Part shown: piece after piece, positions 44,356 through 53,189 of the stretch
How the letters are laid out: every line of letters starts with the position of its first letter
Position numbering within the stretch: the first letter of the stretch is position 1
Source: Rhizobium pisi
GTDB taxonomy: Bacteria; Pseudomonadota; Alphaproteobacteria; Rhizobiales; Rhizobiaceae
Assembly (NCBI RefSeq): GCF_003938655.1
Contig: NZ_RJJT01000012.1
Coordinates: 124,001 to 188,000, forward strand
Direction of reading: 5' to 3'
Length of the DNA: 64,000 bases
Notes under the pieces: model-generated
What the model was told of the DNA's origin: nothing
What the model saw: the letters and a program-made list of their open reading frames with translations, nothing else
The model's database searches: none
Position numbers and translations under genes: made by a program

Positions 44356-46394
44356 GCCGATCGTATTTCGCAATCTATTTGCTGTTCTGCCTGCTGATCG
44401 CCATAGCCGTCTGGATGATGAGCTACAGTCTGATCCTCCAGCTTGTCTGGAAGGATGGCCGAATTCTGCATTTGATGACGACCACCAATCCCTTCGCGCC
44501 GCTGCAGCAGTTCTTGGTCTATTCAAACAGTCGGCCGTTGCGGCTGGCGGCAATCGGATCCTTGGTCCCGGCGATCGCTATCGCAGCTGCTGCGGCTGCA
44601 TTTGGACTGCGCCGGCCCGCTAACCCGCTGGGAGACGCCGCATTTCAGGACACGGCGTCGCTCCGGCGCGGCGGCTGGTTCCGCAAGGATGGACATATTT
44701 TCGGCCGCGCCGGACGCAACACTCTTCGCCGCAAGGACGATCGCCACCATCTGGTGATCGGCCCGACACGCTCCGGCAAGGGCGTCGGTTATGTCATTCC
44801 GAACGCCCTGATGCACAGGGGCTCTTTGATCATCACGGATTTGAAGGGCGAGATCTTCGAACACACCGCCGGATACCGGGCAAGCAAGGGCAGTGGCGTC
44901 TATTTGTTTTCGCCAGGATCGGCGAAAACGCACCGCTGGAACCCGCTGGATTTCGTGCGGACCGATCGCGGCAGCCGCACGCTCGACTTGCAGAACATCG
45001 CGAGTATTCTCATTCCTGAGACATCGGGTTCGGAGAACGCCGTCTGGCAGGGTATCGCCCAGCAGGTGATTGCCGGGGTCATCAGCTATGTGCTCGAAAG
45101 CCCGCAATACAAAAACCGGCGCGACCTCGGCGAGGTCAACAGCTTCTTCAACGCAGGCGTCGATCTGCAGGTCCTGATGAAGCTGATCAAGGAGAAGGAG
45201 CCCGACCTCTCCCGGTTCACGTCCGAGAGTTTCAACGCCTATATTGCTCTTAACGAAAGAGCAGCGCGCTCTGCCCTTCTCGATATTCAGAAAGCGCTGG
45301 CGCCTTTCCGCAATGAGCGCGTCATTGCCGCCACCAACGTGACCGACATCGATCTGGCATCGCTTCAACGTCGGCCGGTCACTATTTATCTGGCGCCGAA
45401 TATCACTGACATGACGATCCTGAGGCCCTTGCTGACGCTCTTCGTGCAGCAGACAATGGATCTGCTGACACGTGAGCATAACGAAAATGCTCTCCCGGTC
45501 TATTTCCTGCTCGACGAATTCCGCCAGCTGAAGAAGATGGACGAGATCATGAACAAGCTGCCCTATGTGGCCGGCTACAATATCAAGATGGCCTTCGTCA
45601 TTCAGGACCTCAAAAACCTCGATGAGATCTACGGAGAAACGGCGCGACACTCGCTTCTCGGCAATTGCGGCTTGCAGCTCATCCTCGGCGCCAACGACCA
45701 AGCGACCGCGGACTATGCGTCACGGGCACTCGGCAAGCGAACCATCCGCTACCAGTCGGAGTCGCGTACGCTTGAGCTGATGGGACTGCCGCGCCGGACC
45801 AGGGTTGAGCAAATTCGCGAGCGCGACCTGATGATGCCGCAGGAGATCAGGCAGATGCCGGAGGATCGTTTCATCCTGTTGGTCGAGGGTCAGCGTCCGA
45901 TCTTCCAAACAAAGCTTCGCTACCATCTCAGCGAACCGTTCAAGAGTGCGGCAAAATATGCGGCGGAACATCCGGTTGACGTTCCGGAAACGGAGTTTGT
46001 TGTCACACTCCCAGTTCCGGTCCTTTCTACGGGTGATAATCAGGCATCAAATCTCGACCCCGAGACAGACGAAGCGCCCGCACCGCCGGACATGCAGATG
46101 ACCACTGAAAACGCTGGGACAGGCGCGAAGAAGGTGGCACGCAGCATTCGGAGAAGACCAGGACCCAACGCAGTTGAGAAGGCAAAATCGACGCTGACTT
46201 CCTCTGAAAGCGCACCGGCCGGTAATCGGAGGGCCCAAATCGAACGAAAATTGGTGCCGACAGGGACTCGTTTGAAGACTGCGATTACCGCGTCGCTTGC
46301 CGCTGCGCCGGATATGCCGTTTTCACGGCGGAAGAACATCCAGGAGATTTTGGCGCAAACCATTCCTGATCCGGCCGAAATCGGGTTGGAATAA
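44352..46394 (+). CDS. virD4: VirD4-like coupling protein
   Basis: A 680-residue coupling ATPase that brings the relaxase-DNA complex to the channel. Two N-terminal helices (YLLFCLLIAIAVWMMSYSLI and AIGSLVPAIAIAAAAAAFGL). Walker A is IGPTRSGKGVGYV, Walker B is VYFLLDEFRQL. The all-alpha region lies between. The last ~120 residues are variable and disordered. Start overlaps virB11 (ATGA), so it is part of the same operon. Confidence 0.93.
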   Translation: MSRSYFAIYLLFCLLIAIAVWMMSYSLILQLVWKDGRILHLMTTTNPFAPLQQFLVYSNSRPLRLAAIGSLVPAIAIAAAAAAFGLRRPANPLGDAAFQDTASLRRGGWFRKDGHIFGRAGRNTLRRKDDRHHLVIGPTRSGKGVGYVIPNALMHRGSLIITDLKGEIFEHTAGYRASKGSGVYLFSPGSAKTHRWNPLDFVRTDRGSRTLDLQNIASILIPETSGSENAVWQGIAQQVIAGVISYVLESPQYKNRRDLGEVNSFFNAGVDLQVLMKLIKEKEPDLSRFTSESFNAYIALNERAARSALLDIQKALAPFRNERVIAATNVTDIDLASLQRRPVTIYLAPNITDMTILRPLLTLFVQQTMDLLTREHNENALPVYFLLDEFRQLKKMDEIMNKLPYVAGYNIKMAFVIQDLKNLDEIYGETARHSLLGNCGLQLILGANDQATADYASRALGKRTIRYQSESRTLELMGLPRRTRVEQIRERDLMMPQEIRQMPEDRFILLVEGQRPIFQTKLRYHLSEPFKSAAKYAAEHPVDVPETEFVVTLPVPVLSTGDNQASNLDPETDEAPAPPDMQMTTENAGTGAKKVARSIRRRPGPNAVEKAKSTLTSSESAPAGNRRAQIERKLVPTGTRLKTAITASLAAAPDMPFSRRKNIQEILAQTIPDPAEIGLE

Positions 46395-46494
46395 GCCATA
46401 TTTATGAAGGCGCGGTCATTACTGACAAAGCTCTGTGTGCACCCAATCTCGACGGTGCTAATTATGACCAAATAGGCGTAGCATGTCCAATTTT

Positions 46495-46531
46495 CGAAAC
46501 TTTCACGTATTTCATATACGCGATAGTTTCG
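46495..46531. promoter_or_regulatory. Operator-like palindrome 1 before the AbiEi-HipA gene
   Basis: CGAAACTTTCACGTATTTCA followed by TATACGCGATAGTTTCG forms an imperfect palindrome with outer arms CGAAACT/AGTTTCG and inner CGTAT/ATACG. It shares its half-site (AACTTTC-n-CGTAT) with the copy at 46561. Confidence 0.6.
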
Positions 46532-46560
46532 TTTTATGTTGCTGCTGCAAACTAATCAAT

Positions 46561-46595
46561 GTAACTTTCCCGTATCTGAAATACGCGAAAGTTAC
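46561..46595. promoter_or_regulatory. Operator-like palindrome 2 before the AbiEi-HipA gene
   Basis: GTAACTTTC (46561-46569) pairs exactly with GAAAGTTAC (46587-46595), and CGTAT with ATACG inside. It ends 4 bases before the proposed ATG. Two matching palindromes just before a fused antitoxin-toxin gene suggest autorepression by the DNA-binding half. Confidence 0.65.
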
Positions 46596-46599
46596 ATCT

Positions 46600-48441
46600 A
46601 TGCCTCTCCATCTCGTCGGCGAAAACATTGACAAAATGCGTGGTCATCGCCAGGCGGAGGCCGGCAAGCTCGTGCAGTTGATGCGCGGTATCTATGTAGA
46701 TGCAGACGACGACATAGACCAGACGGTGCGGACTCATGCTGTCCGCATCGCAAAGTATCTTTATCCGAACGCCTACCTGTCGGGCGCCAGCGCCGTCCTA
46801 CTCGGTCCGATGCGCGATGGCCGCCTGTTCCTGACCGGCCGCCGCGCGCAGCGGCAGCGTATCAGGGCGCTCGAAATCATTCAGAACAAAGCGCCGGCCC
46901 ACCCTTCCGTCTCTCAGGCGGTGGTTGGCGACGCCATGGGCGAACTGCGTGTGGACGTGTCTTCGCTGCGCCAGCGTTTTCTGGAGGCCTTTCGCATCCG
47001 TAGTGAACACGCGGCCTCGTTCGACGAAGCGATGAAAGAAGGAATCGCCGCGCGCTTGATCGGAGAATACGGAACTCCGGAAAGCGCCGCCGATGCGGTG
47101 TTCAAGCTTGCCCGCGACAATGACTGGCTTGATGAAGGGAGTGCCGCCGAACGCTTCCTCAAACGGAATCCGGCGGCCGCTGTCGCCGTCACCAACAAAG
47201 CCGCGCTCGATCTGATCGTGGCATGGCATGGGGCGCCGATCGGCAACCTGGCGCATGATGGATTCGAATGGCGATGGCAGGCGTCCGCCCCCGACGGTCC
47301 GCCGCTCGTGCGCCAGACTACGCCCGGCCGGTTGCCCCCTTTCATTGAATCATTGTTGCCTGAAGGCTGGCTGAACCGGGTGCTAAACAACCCGGACGAG
47401 CGCGCCGAGCTGCGGACCGGCAAGCGCTATATGTCGAACATCACTATTGTAAAGCGGCGAAGCGAGCTGGCGGACTTTCCAGCTGATATTCTGCTGACGA
47501 GGCTGAATAGTTTCACGGCAGAACACCTGTTCACAGGGACCTATGCCGGCCCGGGCCGTGGCAATATCCAGGATACGTTTGACCAGAACCTTGCAAAGAT
47601 CTTCGCGACGGGCGCGACACCGCGCCTCTCTGGCGTGCAAATTAAGGCGCCGATGTTCCTCGATGCGGACGGCACCCTCATCCCCAGTACGAACAGGCCG
47701 TTCACGCATATTCTAAAACCGGCCGGAATGTCGGGTTTCGAGGCGCTGCCCGCGATCGAATGGCAATCTATGGAGCTTGGCCGGGCGGCAGGATTCGTCG
47801 TGCCCGCCACCGCGCTCGTCGCTATGCCAGACGGCATGCCGCATGCGCTCGCGGTTGAGCGGTTCGATATCCGTACCAGCCTGGATGACATGCGCCGTCT
47901 GGCGCTTGAGGACATGACATCCGTTCTGGGCGTCCGTGCGGAAGATAAATATACAGGCACCATGGAGCGGATCGCGGCCGCCCTACGCCCGCTTTCTACT
48001 GACCCGGATGCTGACCTGCTATTGATCTTGCGGCGGGCACTGTTTGCCTGGTTCATCGCCGATGGCGATATGCACCTGAAGAACATGGCCGTCCTCAAAA
48101 TCGCGGAGCCACGGCGGAGAGATTTTAGCTCCGTCCGGATGGCGCCGCTCTACGATGCAGTGACGACGCGGGTGTTTTCAAACCTGCAGAGTGACCGCAT
48201 GGCGCTCAAAATCAGCGGCAAGGACGAACAGTTGAAGAGAGCGGATTTCAAGCGTTTTGCTGCCACGGCGGGTATTCCGGCCGCGGCCGCGGATGGCGCC
48301 ATGGATGAACTCGTAGCGGCGCTTGAGCGCGGTCTAGCTAATCTAACTCTGCCGTACCCGCTGACAGACGGCTCAGCGGGCGCTGAACGCGCGGCGCAGA
48401 TGCGGGAGATTGTCCGCGAGCGCCTGACCACTTTTGAGTAG
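46600..48441 (+). CDS. Fused AbiEi-like antitoxin and HipA-like kinase
   Basis: A 613-residue protein. Residues ~1-120 resemble AbiEi-type antitoxins (KLVQLMRGIYVDADDD, then YPNAYLSGASAVLLGP and DGRLFLTGRR). The rest is a HipA Ser/Thr kinase: N-terminal IGNLAHDG and PPFIESLLPEGW, nucleotide loop RLSGVQIKAP, catalytic DGDMHLKNMAV (D-x-H-x-K-N) and the metal-binding aspartate in APLYDAVTT. All kinase residues are present, so it looks active. The start at 46600 follows two operator palindromes; the frame is open back to 46483, but that part runs through them. A Shine-Dalgarno is not evident, so the mRNA may be nearly leaderless. It lies 200 bases past virD4. Confidence 0.78.
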   Translation: MPLHLVGENIDKMRGHRQAEAGKLVQLMRGIYVDADDDIDQTVRTHAVRIAKYLYPNAYLSGASAVLLGPMRDGRLFLTGRRAQRQRIRALEIIQNKAPAHPSVSQAVVGDAMGELRVDVSSLRQRFLEAFRIRSEHAASFDEAMKEGIAARLIGEYGTPESAADAVFKLARDNDWLDEGSAAERFLKRNPAAAVAVTNKAALDLIVAWHGAPIGNLAHDGFEWRWQASAPDGPPLVRQTTPGRLPPFIESLLPEGWLNRVLNNPDERAELRTGKRYMSNITIVKRRSELADFPADILLTRLNSFTAEHLFTGTYAGPGRGNIQDTFDQNLAKIFATGATPRLSGVQIKAPMFLDADGTLIPSTNRPFTHILKPAGMSGFEALPAIEWQSMELGRAAGFVVPATALVAMPDGMPHALAVERFDIRTSLDDMRRLALEDMTSVLGVRAEDKYTGTMERIAAALRPLSTDPDADLLLILRRALFAWFIADGDMHLKNMAVLKIAEPRRRDFSSVRMAPLYDAVTTRVFSNLQSDRMALKISGKDEQLKRADFKRFAATAGIPAAAADGAMDELVAALERGLANLTLPYPLTDGSAGAERAAQMREIVRERLTTFE

Positions 48442-48484
48442 CCCCTATGTTCCGGCACGTCTACGATGCGGCCACAGCGGTTTC

Positions 48485-48844
48485 TCAGCGCTGCAACGAA
48501 CCGGACTTATGCCGCGGGACTGTCCGCGTAGATGCAGTCACCGATCTTAAATACCCTGCGCTTCGGCAGGAGCGAGCACGACATTCATTACTGCGGTATT
48601 TCCCATCGAGGCGATCAGGCACCGTTGCCGCAGGGAGACCCTCATCACCCTCGACACCCTTGCGAATATCTTCCCGCAGCGCCGCCACGGTTGACAGCCC
48701 CCATTTCCAGGCGACCGTCAGGGTGTGATCAACAATGCCAATTGCCATCACCGCCCAGAAAATGATGCCGAAGACCTTCGCGAGGCCTTCTTCGGCCTCT
48801 CTTGAGCCCTCCGGATTGATGATGATGGGTCGTTCGTTTCGCAT
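48485..48844 (-). CDS. Small membrane protein downstream of the relaxase
   Basis: A 119-residue protein with one helix (VFGIIFWAVMAIGIVDHTLTVAWKWGL, residues about 24-50) and an arginine/serine-rich tail. GGAGG lies 7 bases before the ATG at 48844. It starts 12 bases after the relaxase stop on the same strand, so it is probably the last gene of the mobilisation operon. No family is recognised. Confidence 0.6.
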   Translation of the reverse strand: MRNERPIIINPEGSREAEEGLAKVFGIIFWAVMAIGIVDHTLTVAWKWGLSTVAALREDIRKGVEGDEGLPAATVPDRLDGKYRSNECRARSCRSAGYLRSVTASTRTVPRHKSGSLQR

Positions 48845-48856
48845 AAATCGACCTCC

Positions 48857-51244
48857 TTATCGCTCGCGGTCGTCGCGTTCGCGATCTCGACGTTCGCCGG
48901 TTTCGCGCTGGGGTTCCTCCAGCCTCGGCATGCGTTGCTGGGCCGGATCGGCGCGCGTCGTGTCGCCTGCTCCGGAACTTATGCGTTCCAGGCTCGGCTG
49001 CGTCCCATCGGTAGTTGGCCTTCTCTCTTCTCCCTCGGTCCGAACACGGCTTGGCTCACCGTCCTGATCGCCTCGCTCCTTCTCGGCGGGCACAGCCTGG
49101 ATAACGAAAGTGCCCTCCCTCTCCGATGTCATTTTGCTGCCGCGCTCCCGTAACCGCTCCGCCGCTTCGATCGCAATCCTGAGGTCGTGATCCATCTCCG
49201 CGATTTCGCGGATCAAGCTATTACCGGCGGCACCGAGCTCACCGGCGCGCGCCATCTCAAGGTTCAAGTTGGCCTGCAACGACACTTTGTTGGCATTGAT
49301 TTCCGCCGCATCCGCCAACTCGATCGCTTCGCGGAAATGTTCCACCTCGAGCATGACCTCGTTTGCCTCTTCGACGGTCCTGCGGCCATGGCGGGCGACG
49401 GCTTCGTCCCAGCGCGCGTTGGCGTCGTCTCGTTCTCCCTCTTTCAACCCATCGCCGACGGGCCGCTCACCACTTTGTTCGTGCAGTTCCATCAACTCGC
49501 GTCGCACGTTCACGTGTTCGCGGGCTGCCGAAGCAATATCGTCGAAAGTCGCGCGCTCGGCTGCCGGCATAACGCGTTCCGCCTGAAACAAGGCGGTTTC
49601 GACGTGCTTTTCGTAGGCCTCGAACTCGGATCGGCTCATTTGACGCATTGGTTCATCCCTCGAAACGATCTTTTCCAAAGATACCAGATGCGTCATGAAT
49701 TGCGAGCGCAAACTTTCCGTTCCAGCTACTTCGGGCGATCGAGGGTCGTTGCTCTTTGTGTCTGATTCAAAACGAATAATATGCGATCTTGCGAACCTTT
49801 CGACGCTTTCATCGTCGTTTCCTGCAGCTAAAGTCGCCCACTCATTCTTAGCGAATTCAGTATAGCGTCGGCTCGGCTCTGTCCGCGGAAAGCTATATTC
49901 ATCCGAGCGCTTGGCATCATATCTTCGTTGCGCCGCGTCGCTCGTTCCCTCATGTTCCGTTCGCCCATAGCGGTTCGTCGGACGCACCTGGTTCTTGGTA
50001 TAAGCCGGAGCACTCACCCGCTCACGTCGGTCGGTCATTTCCATGTTGATGCCGTAGGCCCGTGCCTTGTCAGCCATGGTCACGCGCCAGCGGCGAAACG
50101 CCGGGATTGTCGTTTCGATCCTGTGGCCTGCGTCCGAACGCATAGCGACGATCGCATGGACGTGGACATGCGGCCGCTTGCCACCCGCCTCCTCAAGCTT
50201 CGGGTCCTTCAACGGATCATGTAGGGAAAATACATAGCGGTAACCGGCAAATTCCTGCGCCAGAAAGTCTCGCGCGGCGGAGTGGAAGGCCCCGATATGC
50301 GTACCCGCCCTCGCCGACAGAATGACGTGCATGATGTCGCGTGGTTTGCGGCTATGCAGGCCGTCGCGCCATTTCCGTTGCACAACATCGCCGGCCTGCT
50401 TGCCGTCCACGATCGCACCCCCTTGCTCGTCGTAAACCGCACCATCGTGTCGGCTGACAAGGTCGCGCAGGCGGGCCGTGCCGTAGTCGGTCCCATTGCC
50501 GTAACCGGTAAAGCGAAACGATGTGGGCTCACTCTGCTCCCTTCCCTCATCGTTCAGACGTCCCTCAACGATCCGCGACGCCTTCGCATCGCCCGTGAGG
50601 CGCTCGGCCGCGCCGTCCCGCAGCACGGCGACGCCGTCGATGGAGAAGCCCTTGCCATCGTCGCGAGTCAATACGGCAAAGGCGAACATCCGGTCGCCGA
50701 GTCCACGTTTAAGGACCGCCCGCGCCTTCTCGTGGAGATCGGATGCAGGATCGAACCGCTCCTTCACCTCAACCACGAAGGTCCCGATGTCGCGGCTCTC
50801 GGCGCGGTTTTTCATCAGATGGCCCCACTCATTTCGGACCGTGGAAAGTTCGTCGCGTCCGCGCAATTGTTCGCCGCGTTCGTTTTCGACGACGACGTCG
50901 CCGTTGCGCGAGATGTAGTTGATCACCGCCCCTAGCCGTCCTCCGCCACCGAAAGACGCCATCTTCACCACCGCCGGTTGGCCACCCGATGCCAGCGATG
51001 CAAACCGATCTCGCATGGAAGGTTCGCTTGCGCGGCGCCTTTTCCCATGCCGCAATCTGGTCGAACGCCAACCGAGTTTGGCGCGACCAAGTGTTCCACC
51101 ACCGATGAGAGATGCGGTCGGGACTACTCCGCGGCGGCGCTCCTCGTCCTCCAAATATTTGCCCCGGCCCAGCGATCGTTCGTGCAGCAAGGCGGCCTTG
51201 CGCCGCTCCCATTCATTTTCGAAAGCGCCTAGAAAGAATTCCAT
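48857..51244 (-). CDS. Conjugative relaxase, MOBP-like
   Basis: A 795-residue nicking and transfer-initiating protein. After ~95 variable residues comes the relaxase domain: VKMASFGGGGRLGAVINYISRNG, with a candidate catalytic tyrosine in INYISR, and the metal-binding histidine triad in LHDPLKD...RPHVHVHAIV (H-x-H-x-H). The C-terminal half is charged and helical, without helicase or primase motifs. Start overlaps mobC by one base (TGATG). The VirD4 above is its probable coupling partner, and the nic-like core at 51737 its probable target. Confidence 0.85.
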   Translation of the reverse strand: MEFFLGAFENEWERRKAALLHERSLGRGKYLEDEERRRGVVPTASLIGGGTLGRAKLGWRSTRLRHGKRRRASEPSMRDRFASLASGGQPAVVKMASFGGGGRLGAVINYISRNGDVVVENERGEQLRGRDELSTVRNEWGHLMKNRAESRDIGTFVVEVKERFDPASDLHEKARAVLKRGLGDRMFAFAVLTRDDGKGFSIDGVAVLRDGAAERLTGDAKASRIVEGRLNDEGREQSEPTSFRFTGYGNGTDYGTARLRDLVSRHDGAVYDEQGGAIVDGKQAGDVVQRKWRDGLHSRKPRDIMHVILSARAGTHIGAFHSAARDFLAQEFAGYRYVFSLHDPLKDPKLEEAGGKRPHVHVHAIVAMRSDAGHRIETTIPAFRRWRVTMADKARAYGINMEMTDRRERVSAPAYTKNQVRPTNRYGRTEHEGTSDAAQRRYDAKRSDEYSFPRTEPSRRYTEFAKNEWATLAAGNDDESVERFARSHIIRFESDTKSNDPRSPEVAGTESLRSQFMTHLVSLEKIVSRDEPMRQMSRSEFEAYEKHVETALFQAERVMPAAERATFDDIASAAREHVNVRRELMELHEQSGERPVGDGLKEGERDDANARWDEAVARHGRRTVEEANEVMLEVEHFREAIELADAAEINANKVSLQANLNLEMARAGELGAAGNSLIREIAEMDHDLRIAIEAAERLRERGSKMTSEREGTFVIQAVPAEKERGDQDGEPSRVRTEGEERRPTTDGTQPSLERISSGAGDTTRADPAQQRMPRLEEPQRETGERRDRERDDRER

Positions 51245-51654
51245 CAGGCCGCGCCTCGCCGGCGCTGGGCACCGCGTGCCGCGAAGCTCCTGAGTTCGAT
51301 CATCACGACCGCTACGATCTTCTGAATATCCGCCGTCTGGGCTGAGATCTGGTCGGCTTGAATACGGCCGCCGGTGTTTGCGACGCGCGCCAGCTGATTG
51401 AGGTTCACGCCGATTGCCCGCATGTCCGACAAAAGCAGATCCAGAACCGCCCGGTCGTCATCGGTAAAGAAGGGTCGCACCCCTGCCCCTTCCAGCGTCA
51501 ACGACCGCATGAAGGCCGAGATGGTCAGTCCGGCCTCCTCAGAAACGCGCGTGATCGCGGCGATTTCGGATGCGCTGAAACGCGCGTGCACGACCCGGTC
51601 CCTTCGCTCGTTCGTCGCTCCCCGTTCGATCGCGCTGCGATGGCTCGCCGCCAT
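51244..51654 (-). CDS. mobC: MobC-like relaxosome accessory protein
   Basis: A 136-residue protein. The N-terminal half (RDRVVHARFSASEIAAITRVSEEAGLTISAFMRSLTLEG, key R-x-RFS...AGLT-x-SAFMR) is a ribbon-helix-helix DNA-binding fold. The central part (MRAIGVNLNQLARVANTGG) is the MobC family motif (G-x-NLNQ-x-A). It binds oriT beside the nic site and helps strand opening. It is directly upstream of the relaxase gene and faces away from the oriT candidate. Confidence 0.85.
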   Translation of the reverse strand: MAASHRSAIERGATNERRDRVVHARFSASEIAAITRVSEEAGLTISAFMRSLTLEGAGVRPFFTDDDRAVLDLLLSDMRAIGVNLNQLARVANTGGRIQADQISAQTADIQKIVAVVMIELRSFAARGAQRRRGAA

Positions 51655-52085
51655 TTCCGCCTCTCTGAAACATCGCCGCAGGCGCCATCGACGGCTCGTC
51701 CGTCGATCGTCAACAAATTTGTATCACAAATTTGCGTATCCTGCCAAAAACAGATATACTATTTTAGTAACAAATTTCAACCCAAGAAGCGAAACTGCTA
51801 GGGGCGCGGTGATCAGCCAACCCAAGAGCGATCGGCGGTGAGCTAAGCTGATGAACGTGTGTTCACACCATTTATTCACACGGGATATTTGCGCTATATT
51901 TCAATATGGTGAGTCTGCATCGGCACATCGAGCGAACACAGCGTGCGTTGGTGCCTTGCGATCAAATTCTAGAGACCATCGCCCATAGAATATGTCTGAA
52001 GTCCCGCATTTGAGTTGACGATTGCTATACTCATATAGTTATATTCGTGAAGCGAGGTACGCCAGCCGTCAGAGGATCGATCAAG
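51655..52085. other. Divergent oriT and promoter region
   Basis: A 430-base AT-rich interval between mobC and virC1-like genes. It holds the nic-like core and CAAATTTG repeats (listed separately) and AT-rich sequence before the virC1-like start with paired ATAT elements (ACTCATATAGTTATAT, about 52029-52044) that could be a promoter or operator. No protein gene is supported; a rightward 147-codon frame (51358-51801) is mostly antisense to mobC. Confidence 0.6.
51711..51780. other. Candidate oriT with IncP/VirD2-type nic core
   Basis: TATCCTG at 51737-51743 is followed by CCA, giving TATCCTGCCA, the conserved core of IncP-type nic sites and of T-DNA borders (bottom strand TGGCAGGATA). It is preceded by two copies of the self-complementary octamer CAAATTTG (51714-51721, 51727-51734), with a related CAAATTT at 51771-51777. 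It lies 57 bases from the mobC start. The cleavage point by analogy would be between G51743 and C51744. Confidence 0.65.
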
Positions 52086-52796
52086 ATGAGCCGAGTCTAT
52101 GCCGCAGTGAGTAATAAGGGTGGCGCGGGCAAGACCACGCTCGTAACGCTCGCGGCGGGGGAGTATGCACTTAGAAACGAGCGGGTGCTTCTGATCGACG
52201 CCGACAGCAGGCAGAACCTATCGGGCTGGTGGCGATTGTGCCACAACAAGCAAAATGTGCCCGAGAACATCGAAGTCAAAACGGCTTCGACATCACGATC
52301 GCTCGAAACAGCGATCGATCGGTTTGCAGCTTCCTTCGACCTCATCGTCATCGACGCCCCCGGCGTCGATAGCTCCTTTCAGACGAGCATCATTCGCGCG
52401 TCGGAACTGGTGATTTCTCCTATCCAGCCGGCGATCAAGGAGATCGAGGCGGCTGGGCAGGCGGTCGCCTTGGTCAACGAGATAAACGACGAAGCAGGGT
52501 CCAGAATTCAGCACCTGAATGTGAAGACGCGCGTGACCGTCCCGGCCCGTAACCTCGAAGCCTATCGCTATATTCGACCATTCGTCGCTGGTTTGCAGGA
52601 CGCCGCCTATCGCACAAGCCTGCTCGATACAGAATTGTTCGAGCGCAATATCTATCGCGAAATTCAAAACGGCCTAGGGACTTTGCAAATGCAGGAATTG
52701 ACCGACAGCGTCCGAAAAGCCCGCGCCGAAGTTCAGGCGCTCGTCACGGAAATCGAGAGCAAACGATCAATCCATCTCAAGGGCATTGCCGCATGA
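52086..52796 (+). CDS. virC1: VirC1-like ParA-family ATPase
   Basis: A 236-residue deviant-Walker ATPase. Walker A is NKGGAGKTT (residues 10-18), Walker A' is LLIDADSRQNL, Walker B is LIVIDAPGVDSS. It lacks an N-terminal HTH and is close in size and pattern to VirC1 (231 residues), which gathers relaxosomes near the coupling protein, rather than to replicon ParA/RepA. The start MSRVYAAVS at 52086 follows GAGGATCG; an earlier in-frame ATG (52047) is less likely. The virC2-like gene overlaps by four bases. Confidence 0.78.
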   Translation: MSRVYAAVSNKGGAGKTTLVTLAAGEYALRNERVLLIDADSRQNLSGWWRLCHNKQNVPENIEVKTASTSRSLETAIDRFAASFDLIVIDAPGVDSSFQTSIIRASELVISPIQPAIKEIEAAGQAVALVNEINDEAGSRIQHLNVKTRVTVPARNLEAYRYIRPFVAGLQDAAYRTSLLDTELFERNIYREIQNGLGTLQMQELTDSVRKARAEVQALVTEIESKRSIHLKGIAA

Positions 52797-53185
52797 ACAA
52801 GCCGAGCCTAGGCCTTGACGACTTCATCATCGCATCGAAGGCGGCCAAAGCCGATCTCAATGCTGATGGTGGAAATGCGGGATCGATCGAACGTCACGCA
52901 AAAGACGAACCGGCGCGGCCGGTCGCAGCCCCTATCCTGCCCAATCTCTCGGAAAGTGCGCGCCGGCAGAAGGCGACCACAAGCGCTATCGCGGGGGAAC
53001 GAGCGCGTCACGCACTCAAAAACCTGAAGCGCGCCAAAGAGCGCGACGCGAAGTTCTATGTCAATGTTGCGCTGGACTACGAGACGAAGGCGCGCCTGAA
53101 AAGGGCGGCGCATGAGAACGATGTCAAGATGACAGTGATCATGCAGGCGGCGATCGATTTTTATCTGAAGGAAAACGGGTACTGA
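52793..53185 (+). CDS. virC2: VirC2-like ribbon-helix-helix protein
   Basis: A 130-residue protein: a flexible N-terminal two-thirds (LGLDDFIIASKAAKADLN at the start) and a C-terminal ribbon-helix-helix (KFYVNVALDYETKARLKRAAHENDVKMTVIMQAAIDFYL, key strand YVNVALD and two helices). VirC2 has this RHH fold and works with VirC1 at border/overdrive DNA. It overlaps virC1 (ATGA) and ends 4 bases before the DUF1173 gene. Confidence 0.65.
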   Translation: MNKPSLGLDDFIIASKAAKADLNADGGNAGSIERHAKDEPARPVAAPILPNLSESARRQKATTSAIAGERARHALKNLKRAKERDAKFYVNVALDYETKARLKRAAHENDVKMTVIMQAAIDFYLKENGY

Positions 53186-53189
53186 TGCC

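Noticed and set aside
44523..45701. Leftward 392-codon frame inside virD4
   Set aside because: Antisense to the coupling protein, which has complete Walker motifs.
51711..51780. A true T-DNA border
   Set aside because: Only the ten-base core matches; the rest of the 25-base border consensus differs, and relaxase/mobC linkage makes oriT more likely.
52086..53185. Replicon partition (RepA/RepB or ParAB) genes
   Set aside because: The ATPase lacks the N-terminal HTH of RepA/ParA, the partner is a short RHH protein and no repC or parS-like array is present; VirC1/VirC2-like fits better.
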